Assembly: GCA_964568735.1 (NCBI GenBank)
Contig: CAZMRF010000022.1
Location: forward strand, 1 to 64,000
From: CAZMRF01 sp964568735
Lineage (GTDB): Bacteria; Acidobacteriota; Polarisedimenticolia; JACPZX01
Direction: 5' to 3'
DNA length: 64,000 nucleotides
Positions 57,707 to 64,000 of the stretch are shown piece after piece. The translations under genes were made by a program, and so were the position numbers. The notes under the pieces are model-generated. The model was given only the letters and a program-made list of their open reading frames with translations, was not told the origin of the DNA and ran no database searches. How positions within the stretch are numbered: position 1 is the first letter of the stretch; every line of letters begins with the position of its first letter.

Positions 57707-58615
57707 ATGGAAATCGGAATGGTCGGGCTCGGACGGATGGGGAAGAACATGGCCTTGCGCCTCCTGAAGGGGGGGCACCGGGTCGTGGCCTGGAACCGGA
57801 GCCCCGAGCCCGTCGAGGAGGTGGCGGCCGCAGGAGCAGTCCCCCTGGCGAAGCTGGAAGAGCTGGCGGAAAGGCTGGCACCGCCCCGGGCCGTCTGGCT
57901 CATGGTCCCCTCCGGGAAAGTAACCACCTCGATCCTGAGCCAGGTGGCAGGCCTCCTCGACTCGGGAGACATCGTCGTCGACGGGGGCAACTCCAACTTC
58001 CGGGACTCGATGCGGCGCTCCGAGGAGCTTTCCTCGCGGGGTCTGCGCTTCCTCGATGCCGGGACATCGGGCGGCGTCTGGGGGCTGAAAGCGGGCTACT
58101 GCCTGATGGTGGGTGGGGATCGCTCGGCCTTCGATCACATCAGGCCGGCCCTCGAAACGCTCGCGGCGCCCGATGGCTTCCTCTACACCGGGGCCGCCGG
58201 CTCGGGCCATTTCACCAAGATGGTCCACAACGGCGTCGAGTACGGCATGATGCAGGCCTACGCGGAGGGGTTCGAGATGCTCAAGGAGTCCGGCTTCGAT
58301 CTCGATCTCCGCGCCGTCTCCCACCTGTGGAACCAGGGGAGCGTCGTACGCTCCTGGCTCCTCGAGCTGGCCGAGAGCGCCTTCGCGAAGGACCGCAACC
58401 TCGACGCGGTCCGCGGCTGGGTGGAGGACTCGGGTGAGGGGCGCTGGACGGTCAAGGAAGCCATCGACGCGGCCATCCCGGCCCCGGTCATCGCCATGTC
58501 CGTCCTCATGCGCTTCCGCTCCCGGCAGGAAGATCCCTTCTCCATGAAGGTCCTCGCGGCACTGCGCAACGAGTTCGGCGGCCACGCCGTCAAGCCAACC
58601 CGGGAAACGAAGTGA
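57707..58615 (+). CDS. gnd: 6-phosphogluconate dehydrogenase, decarboxylating (short YqeC-like form)
   Basis: 302 residues from ATG 57707, with GAGGAGG five bases before. The Rossmann motif is MVGLGRMGKNMA, and the substrate-binding motif DAGTSGGVWGLKAGYC (cf. VSGGEEGA of the long form) and catalytic Lys region SGHFTKMVHNGVEYGMMQ are present. The length and motifs place it with the shorter, usually NAD-preferring 6PGDH group. It converts 6-phosphogluconate to ribulose 5-phosphate and CO2. It overlaps the glucokinase start by 4 bases (GTGA), so these two steps of glucose catabolism are translationally coupled; glucose 6-phosphate dehydrogenase is not adjacent. Confidence 0.93.
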   Translation: MEIGMVGLGRMGKNMALRLLKGGHRVVAWNRSPEPVEEVAAAGAVPLAKLEELAERLAPPRAVWLMVPSGKVTTSILSQVAGLLDSGDIVVDGGNSNFRDSMRRSEELSSRGLRFLDAGTSGGVWGLKAGYCLMVGGDRSAFDHIRPALETLAAPDGFLYTGAAGSGHFTKMVHNGVEYGMMQAYAEGFEMLKESGFDLDLRAVSHLWNQGSVVRSWLLELAESAFAKDRNLDAVRGWVEDSGEGRWTVKEAIDAAIPAPVIAMSVLMRFRSRQEDPFSMKVLAALRNEFGGHAVKPTRETK

Positions 58616-59595
58616 TCCTTGCGGGCGACGTGGGCGGGACGAAGACCCGTCTCGCCCGCTACGAGGTCCGAGGGGGCCGGCTCGTGGAGCTTCGCTCCCA
58701 CTCCTTCGCCAGCGGAGGGGTGGCCGGCCTTGCCGATGCGATCCGGGCCTTTCAGCCTTTGCCCGATCCGTCGCTCGAGGCAGCGGGCTTCGGCGTGGCC
58801 GGCCCCGTGCGCGGCGGCCGCGTCAAGACGACGAACCTCCCCTGGGAGGTCGACGCCCGCGCGCTCTCGGTGAGTCTGGGCATCCCCTTCGTCCGCGTCA
58901 TGAACGACCTGGAGGCGATGGCCCTGGGCATCGGAGTGCTCGACACCGGAGACCTCGTCCGGCTCCAGGAAGGAGAGCCCGATCCCGAGGGCAACTCGGC
59001 GGTCATCGCGGCCGGGACGGGGCTTGGCGAGGCCCTGATGATCCGGCACGGAGGAAAGCTCCGCCCCTGCGCCACGGAAGGAGGCCACGCCGACTTCGCG
59101 CCTCACGACGTGGAGATGCAGGACCTGCTCGCGGCCCTCCGACAGCGGATCGGCCATGTCTCGGCCGAGAGGGTGGTCTCCGGGATGGGCCTCGAGAGCC
59201 TCTACGAGTACTGCCACGACCCGGAGCGGGGCGGACCCCAGCCGCATCTTTCACCGGCCCCGGAGATCCCGCGCCTTATGGCCGCCGAGGCACGCAAAGG
59301 TGGCTGCGAGGGCTGCCGCCGCGCCTTCTCTCTCTTTCTTCGGGCCTACGGCGCCGAGGCGGGCAACCTCGCCCTCAAGGCCTCGGCAACGAGCGGGCTC
59401 TACGTGGGAGGCGGCATCGCGGCGGCCAACGCGGAGGCGATGCGGGACGGGACCTTCATGGCGGCCTTCGTCGACAAGGGAAGGTTTGAGAGCTGGATGC
59501 GCCGGATCCCCGTCACCTTGATCCTGAACGAGGCCGCTCCCCTCCTCGGCGCGGCTCTCGTCGCCGCGCGGGCCGCGGGGTTGTGGCGAGATTGA
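58612..59595 (+). CDS. glk: Glucokinase
   Basis: 327 residues with a GTG start overlapping the gnd stop. It belongs to the bacterial Glk (PF02685-type) family: ATP-binding LAGDVGGTKTRLARYE at the start, then MNDLEAMALGI with the catalytic Asp, AGTGLGEALM, and EGGHADFAP. The second phosphate motif YVGGGIAAANAEAMRD is present. It phosphorylates glucose to glucose 6-phosphate in the cytoplasm. Coupling to gnd supports a sugar role rather than a ROK regulator. Confidence 0.93.
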   Translation: MILAGDVGGTKTRLARYEVRGGRLVELRSHSFASGGVAGLADAIRAFQPLPDPSLEAAGFGVAGPVRGGRVKTTNLPWEVDARALSVSLGIPFVRVMNDLEAMALGIGVLDTGDLVRLQEGEPDPEGNSAVIAAGTGLGEALMIRHGGKLRPCATEGGHADFAPHDVEMQDLLAALRQRIGHVSAERVVSGMGLESLYEYCHDPERGGPQPHLSPAPEIPRLMAAEARKGGCEGCRRAFSLFLRAYGAEAGNLALKASATSGLYVGGGIAAANAEAMRDGTFMAAFVDKGRFESWMRRIPVTLILNEAAPLLGAALVAARAAGLWRD

Positions 59596-59771
59596 TGAGA
59601 AGCCGCGATCGCGGAGAGATGTCACGCGCGCTTGCCACCAGCCGATTCGGGAAAGACCCGGAGGCGACTCCCATCGGCGGGACGATGAGTCGGGGCGCCG
59701 TGGAATACTCCACCCGGATCAGGTTGTTTCGGACCAGACCGGAGGGGTGCGTGCGCTCCCGACTTTTCAGG

Positions 59772-60461
59772 ATGAAGCGCGGTGACTCGAGGGACTGCTT
59801 GCGGGCCATGGTGCGCGTGCTGGTCGTGCCGGCGCTCCTTGCGGGAAGCGTCGCGATGGCTGCGGCCTCCCTCGCCCGGGCAGAGGTTGATGACGAGATG
59901 AGGGTGGTGCGCGAGAGGGAGGCCGCCGGCGAGCCCTGCGCGATCTGCGGCCTTCCCCTCGAGCCGGGCGACATGGCGATCCAGGTGAAGGGGCGATGGG
60001 TGCCTCTGCATCGAGGCCCCTGCGCGAAGGAGTTCGAGGCGGCCCCCGCGGCCGCCTTCGCGTCGCTGCAGCCCCGGGGCGCTCTCTTCGACGAGAGCTT
60101 CCAGAGCCCCTCCCCGCTGCGCTGGGCCTGGTTCTTCGCCGGCGGCTACGTGCTTCTCGGGCTTCTCTGCGGAGCGCTGGCCAGCCACATGGCCTATCCC
60201 CGCGGGCGCAGCCCGGGCTTCTGGTTCGGCGCAGGGCTCGCAACGAACCTCGCCGCGATTGCGCTGCTCGCGACCAGCGCGCGTCCTGCGAGGCAGGTCC
60301 CGCCCCGCCTCGGCAAGTTGCACGACACGTCGGAGCCCTCGCGTTGCCCTTCGTGCGGCGCCGGCAACCATCCGTCGGCCCGGCGCTGCCTCTCGTGCGG
60401 CGGCGTGATCGTGCCCACGGCCGAGTCCGAAGCCCTGCGAGCCGCCCGAGGACGGGGATGA
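59772..60461 (+). CDS. Membrane protein with N-terminal Cys motif and C-terminal zinc ribbon
   Basis: About 229 residues from ATG 59772; the frame is open upstream without similarity. It has a signal peptide (RVLVVPALLAGSVAMAAASLARA), then GEPCAICGLPLEPGDMAIQ...HRGPCAKEF, a Cys-rich knuckle. Two transmembrane helices follow (WAWFFAGGYVLLGLLCGALA and GFWFGAGLATNLAAIALLAT), and a C-terminal zinc ribbon CPSCGAGNHPSARRCLSCGG. The final ribbon would be cytoplasmic or periplasmic depending on the unresolved topology. Function unknown. Confidence 0.75.
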   Translation: MKRGDSRDCLRAMVRVLVVPALLAGSVAMAAASLARAEVDDEMRVVREREAAGEPCAICGLPLEPGDMAIQVKGRWVPLHRGPCAKEFEAAPAAAFASLQPRGALFDESFQSPSPLRWAWFFAGGYVLLGLLCGALASHMAYPRGRSPGFWFGAGLATNLAAIALLATSARPARQVPPRLGKLHDTSEPSRCPSCGAGNHPSARRCLSCGGVIVPTAESEALRAARGRG

Positions 60462-60539
60462 CTCTATGCGAGCTCTGATCGCGGAACCCCACATGTCGGC
60501 GAGCCTCCAGGGCCAACGGCCTCACACCAGGAAGGCGCC

Positions 60540-62906
60540 ATGACCGCTTCATCCGAGGTAGGCCCCGGCGTGAACCCCTTGACGCAGGCGCGCCGCTTTC
60601 TGCTCGGCGTCCTCGAGTCTGGCACGGGCCAGAACCGCCGCCCCGTCCTGCGCCGCCACCACGAGTCGAGCGTTCGCGGGCTCTACGTCGTGGGGGATCT
60701 CGCGGGCGCCCCCGTCATCAAGCTCGCCATGGCGCAGGGCTTCGAGGTCGTCGAGCACATTGCCTCGCTCCCCGATGCGCGAGGCGCCGAGGCCGGAGTG
60801 CACGACGTCGTCGTCGTGGGGGCGGGCGCCGCGGGGCTCAACGCTGCGCTTTCGGCCCACGAGCGCGGCCTCTCCTGCCTCGTCCTCGAGAAGGAGAAGA
60901 TCGCCAACACGATCGAGAACTTCCCCGAAGGAAAGTGGGTCTATGCCGAGCCCGACGCCACGCCCCCCAAGGGGAAGCTCTGGCTGGACGGGGCCACCAA
61001 GGAAGATCTCGTCGCCCGCTGGCAGTCGATCGTCAACGACAACCGGCTGGACGTGAGGACCGAGGAGCCCCTCGAGTCTCTCTCGCGCAGGGCGGGCATC
61101 TTCGAGCTGAAGACTCCGAGGGCTGCCTACAGGGCGCGCAGGGTCATCCTTGCGAGCGGGCAGCGAGGCAATCCACGAAAGCTCGGCGTCCCCGGCGAGG
61201 ATCAGGAGCGGATCTACCACCGCCTCTACTCACCGAGGAAGTACCACGACGAAAGGATCCTCGTCGTGGGCGGAGGCAACTCCGCCGTCGAGGCGGCGCT
61301 CACCCTGTCGGAGCAGAACCGCGTCGTGCTCTCCTACCGGGGCGAGCGCTTCTACCGCCTATTCAAGGACAACGAGCGGCGCCTCGACGAGGCCGTCAGG
61401 GCGGGGCGGATCGAGATCCTGCTCCGCTCGAACGTGGAGTCCTTCTCGGGCGCGTCGGCCCGCATCGTCGTCGCCGGCGAGCCCCGGGAGGAGAGGCGTG
61501 AAATCCCCTTCGACCACGCCTTCATCCTCGTGGGCGCGGACGTTCCGGTGCGCTTCCTCAAGTCGCTGGGCATCCGGCTGGAGGGCGAGTGGAGCGGCTC
61601 GATCCTGAGAGCCGCGTCGCTGACGCTCATGACATTGGCTGGTCTTTGGATACACGGCGGCTTCGCGACGGCCTTCGGGCGGAGCCTTTCCGCGGATCTC
61701 CCCTCGTGGAGCGGCCTCGCCGCCGCCGCGGCCGGCGCGCTGGGACTTCTGCTCACGGGACTACGGGGTGACCGCTTCGCCTGGCTCGGGATCTCGTTTC
61801 TCGCCTCCTACACGATCTACGGCGCGAAGGTCGGCTCCGGCGCGGAGTTCTGGCCCTTCAGGGACTGGGGCTACGAGGCGCTCTCGTTCGCCGATCGGCC
61901 CTGGTCCTTCTGGTACACCGTGCTCTACACGGTGATCATGACCGTCTTCGGCATCAAGGCCCTGAAGCGCTGGGGGCTGGACAGGAAGGACCGCTTCCAG
62001 ATCTGGCGCTACGTGAGCCTCCTCGGCTTCCAGTGGGTCTTCTTTTTCCTGATACCGGAGTTCCTCTTCCAGTGGGCCGTGGAGTACCGCTGGGTGGGAG
62101 AGCGCCTCGCGGCCGATCCCGTCTTCGCGGAGCAGGCGTGGCGCTCGTACGGGATCGTCTACGCCTGGCCGCTCTTCTTCTACACCTTCTTCTACGACCC
62201 CCACATGATCTGGATCGCCTGGGGCGTCTTCCTCACCTTCGTCATCATTCCCGTCCTCGTCCTCTTCCAGGGGAAGCGCTATTGCTCGTGGATCTGCGGC
62301 TGCGGGGGGCTGGCCGAGACGCTGGGCGACCGCTGGCGCCACCTGGCTCCCAAGGGCAGAGGCTCCATCCGATGGGAGTGGATGAACCTGGCGGTCCTGA
62401 TTTTCGCCACGGGAGCCACGCTGCTCATGCTGGGGCGGGACGTGGTGTCGGCGCTGGGCGCGCCCGCCGACTGGGCCGTGAACACCTATCGCATCTACGC
62501 GGACGTCTGGCTCGTCGGAATCCTCCCCGTGACGCTCTACCCATTCCTCGGAGGGAAGGTCTGGTGCCGCTACTGGTGCCCGCTGGCCAAGCTCATGCAC
62601 TTGATGTCCGCCGCCTGGACCAGGCTCGGCGTCTCCAGGTTTGCCATCGTCGCCAACGACAAGTGCATCGCCTGCAACGAGTGCAGCCGGAACTGCCAGG
62701 TGGGCATCGACGTGATGGGCTATGCCCTCCGGCAGGACGTCCTCGACAACGCCACCTCATCCTGCATCGGCTGCGGCATCTGCGTCAGCGTCTGCCCCAT
62801 GGACACCCTCTCGTTCGGCCACGGCAAGACGAAGCTGCCCATTGTCGGGCAGGGTGCTATCCTTGGTGCCCGCGCAGACAATCCCGAGACCCGACTACCG
62901 GCCTGA
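60540..62906 (+). CDS. Flavin reductase (apparently permuted) fused to a NapH-like membrane polyferredoxin
   Basis: 788 residues, AGGAAGG before the ATG. Residues about 88-345 are a pyridine nucleotide-disulphide-like flavoprotein: FAD motif VVVGAGAAGLNAA (residues 92-104), LASGQRGNP, NAD(P) motif VVGGGNSAVEAA (242-253), and ILVGADVPVRFL. The FAD-domain end motif, SVRGLYVVGDLAGAPVIK (about 44-61), which normally follows these elements, stands before them. There is no CxxC disulphide in the NAD(P) domain. From residue 355 about seven helices follow, with YCSWICGCGG (C583, C587, C589), VWCRYWCP (C677, C681) and two [4Fe-4S] motifs (C710/713/716/720 and C743/746/749/753), as in NapH/YccM. It likely passes electrons from NAD(P)H via flavin and clusters to a membrane or periplasmic acceptor. 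Confidence 0.88.
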   Translation: MTASSEVGPGVNPLTQARRFLLGVLESGTGQNRRPVLRRHHESSVRGLYVVGDLAGAPVIKLAMAQGFEVVEHIASLPDARGAEAGVHDVVVVGAGAAGLNAALSAHERGLSCLVLEKEKIANTIENFPEGKWVYAEPDATPPKGKLWLDGATKEDLVARWQSIVNDNRLDVRTEEPLESLSRRAGIFELKTPRAAYRARRVILASGQRGNPRKLGVPGEDQERIYHRLYSPRKYHDERILVVGGGNSAVEAALTLSEQNRVVLSYRGERFYRLFKDNERRLDEAVRAGRIEILLRSNVESFSGASARIVVAGEPREERREIPFDHAFILVGADVPVRFLKSLGIRLEGEWSGSILRAASLTLMTLAGLWIHGGFATAFGRSLSADLPSWSGLAAAAAGALGLLLTGLRGDRFAWLGISFLASYTIYGAKVGSGAEFWPFRDWGYEALSFADRPWSFWYTVLYTVIMTVFGIKALKRWGLDRKDRFQIWRYVSLLGFQWVFFFLIPEFLFQWAVEYRWVGERLAADPVFAEQAWRSYGIVYAWPLFFYTFFYDPHMIWIAWGVFLTFVIIPVLVLFQGKRYCSWICGCGGLAETLGDRWRHLAPKGRGSIRWEWMNLAVLIFATGATLLMLGRDVVSALGAPADWAVNTYRIYADVWLVGILPVTLYPFLGGKVWCRYWCPLAKLMHLMSAAWTRLGVSRFAIVANDKCIACNECSRNCQVGIDVMGYALRQDVLDNATSSCIGCGICVSVCPMDTLSFGHGKTKLPIVGQGAILGARADNPETRLPA

Positions 62907-62925
62907 ACGGAGGCAATCCCTGACC

Positions 62926-64000
62926 ATGAAGCTCCTTCACATCGCACTTCTTGCGTTTCTGGCGGCAGGCGTCGCGACGACGGCCGCATCCCGGGCCAAG
63001 ATCTTTCCCTTCCCCTACAGCGTCGACGTCCTCGACAACGGGATGAAGCTCGTGACCGTCCCGCTGTCGTATCCCAACGCCGTGTCCGTCCAGATCGTCG
63101 TGCGGACCGGATCGCGCAACGAGGTAGAGCCCGGCAAGTCCGGCTTCGCGCACTTCTTCGAACACATGATGTTCCGCGGGACGAGGCGCTTCCCCTCCGA
63201 GGCCTACGACGGCTTCATGAAGTCGATCGGCGCCGAGTCCAACGCCTACACGACGGACGACTACACCTGCTACCACACGCTCTTCGTCAAGGACGACCTG
63301 GAGCGCGTGCTCGAGATCGAGTCGGACCGCTTCCAGAGCCTCAGCTACGAGCCGAGCGCCTTCCGCACGGAGGCCAAGGCGGTCCTCGGGGAGTACAACA
63401 AGAACAGCGCGAATCCCATCAACAAGCTCTTCGAGAAGATCCAGGAAGCCGCCTTCGACGTGCACACCTACAAGCACACGACGATGGGGTTCATCGCTGA
63501 CATCGAGGCGATGCCCGACCAGTTCGACTACTCGCTGAAGTTCTTCGACCGCTTCTACCGGCCGGAGAACACGGTGATGGTCGTGGCGGGCGACTTGAAG
63601 CGCGATGCGGTCCTGGCGCTCGTCAAGAAGCACTGGGGGCCCTGGAAGCGGGGAAGCTTCACCCAGGAGATTCCCCGCGAGCCCGATCAGAAGGCCGAGC
63701 GCTCGGCGCACGTCGACTGGCCGACTCCGACGCTCCCCTGGGTGGTGGTGGCCTTCAAGGGGCCGGCCTTCTCCGACAGCGAGAAGGACATGCCCACGAT
63801 GGACATCATCTCGGCCATCGCCTTCTCCGAGTCCTCCCCCATCTACCAGAAGCTCGTCATCAACGAGCAGAAGGTGGATGCCTTCGGCCCCTACTTCCCC
63901 AACCAGCGTGATCCCGGCCTCGTGGCCGTCTACGGCCGCGTCAAGGACCCGGCCGACATGGACTACGTCAGGGATCAGATCCTCGCGGCCCTCGAGGAGA
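62926..64000 (+). CDS. M16 family zinc metallopeptidase (3' end beyond window)
   Basis: At least 358 residues; the gene runs off the right edge. GGAGG lies 12 bases before the ATG. It has a signal peptide (LLHIALLAFLAAGVATTAAS). The inverted zinc motif is HFFEH at residues 76-80, with the distal ligand Glu156 in VLGEYNK. The motif GAESNAYTTDDYTCY (M16 family NAxTxxDxTxY) follows, and a second-domain start is visible (RFYRPENTVMVVAGDL). It is an exported pitrilysin-type peptidase that usually works as a two-part protein. The gene starts 19 bases after the upstream stop and may be in the same transcript. Confidence 0.93.
   Translation, partial: MKLLHIALLAFLAAGVATTAASRAKIFPFPYSVDVLDNGMKLVTVPLSYPNAVSVQIVVRTGSRNEVEPGKSGFAHFFEHMMFRGTRRFPSEAYDGFMKSIGAESNAYTTDDYTCYHTLFVKDDLERVLEIESDRFQSLSYEPSAFRTEAKAVLGEYNKNSANPINKLFEKIQEAAFDVHTYKHTTMGFIADIEAMPDQFDYSLKFFDRFYRPENTVMVVAGDLKRDAVLALVKKHWGPWKRGSFTQEIPREPDQKAERSAHVDWPTPTLPWVVVAFKGPAFSDSEKDMPTMDIISAIAFSESSPIYQKLVINEQKVDAFGPYFPNQRDPGLVAVYGRVKDPADMDYVRDQILAALEE

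Overview
The window is G+C-rich (about two thirds by eye), densely coded bacterial chromosome. Start codons are often GTG or TTG, and most well-placed genes carry a GGAGG-type ribosome binding site. The gene content looks most like Acidobacteriota or a related soil or sediment phylum. It includes a Ser/Thr kinase fused to an AAA ATPase and TPRs, a VCBS/ASPIC (CRTAC1-like) protein beside a multihaem cytochrome, an IPTL-CTERM secreted protein, an Hfq-like Sm protein, HEAT and TPR proteins, and a decayed DUF5117-type metalloprotease. The taxonomic placement is inference from gene content, not a marker-gene result. Housekeeping-type promoters (TTGACA, 16-18 bp, TAnnnT) are easy to see, and several genes appear to be transcribed as leaderless or nearly leaderless mRNAs.

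Layout. 0-3.6 kb: an intradiol-dioxygenase-fold lipoprotein-like or secreted protein, a four-cluster ferredoxin with an Hsp20-like N-terminus, and a dicarboxylate/amino acid symporter. 3.6-12.3 kb: a secreted hypothetical, the 1292-residue kinase-ATPase-TPR protein, the IPTL-CTERM protein, an ARPP-1 protein, tRNA-Glu with promoter and terminator, an orphan HlyD-type adaptor and a small excisionase-fold DNA-binding protein. 12.3-16.3 kb: QueD-like 6-carboxytetrahydropterin synthase, then a tightly coupled block of tdh, kbl, a crotonase and a 4HBT thioesterase (threonine to glycine plus acetyl-CoA, and acyl-CoA handling). 16.4-26.2 kb: XdhC, an MBL-like protein, a TPR protein, a 2,4-diaminopentanoate dehydrogenase-like reductase, an RNase II family nuclease, a CoxE-like VWA protein, a small secreted protein, a CoxD/MoxR ATPase and a DEAD-box helicase. 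XdhC, CoxE and CoxD make up a maturation set for molybdenum hydroxylases, but no such enzyme is visible here.

26.2-39.3 kb: a HEAT-type protein, signal peptide peptidase SppA, a DUF309 protein, a redoxin plus TlpA pair, a complete four-gene tripartite ABC efflux operon on the minus strand, a PLP-dependent D-cysteine desulfhydrase-like enzyme, a small Cys-rich protein and a dnaJ-hfq-like operon. 39.4-47.1 kb: a secreted hypothetical, a PAS-LuxR regulator followed by an 18-bp perfect palindrome, a fused membrane cytochrome b/pentahaem cytochrome c, a VCBS/ASPIC/TPR protein and an SH3 lipoprotein. 47.2-56.5 kb: a diguanylate cyclase, two paralogous GT-C-like membrane proteins that flank an ankyrin lipoprotein and a membrane-bound winged-helix regulator, and a small membrane protein of different character. 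A repeated 27-bp hairpin lies in this region. 56.7-57.6 kb: the metalloprotease pseudogene. 57.7-64 kb: 6-phosphogluconate dehydrogenase and glucokinase (coupled), a zinc-ribbon membrane protein, a fusion of a flavin reductase with a NapH-like polyferredoxin whose flavin domain looks circularly permuted, and the start of an M16 peptidase that runs off the window.

I see no CRISPR array, transposase, integrase, rRNA or prophage. The most unusual items are the permuted flavoreductase-polyferredoxin, the cytochrome b/c fusion operon with its candidate LuxR operator, the ferredoxin-Hsp20 fusion, the orphan Cox/Xdh maturation genes and the paired hairpin repeats.
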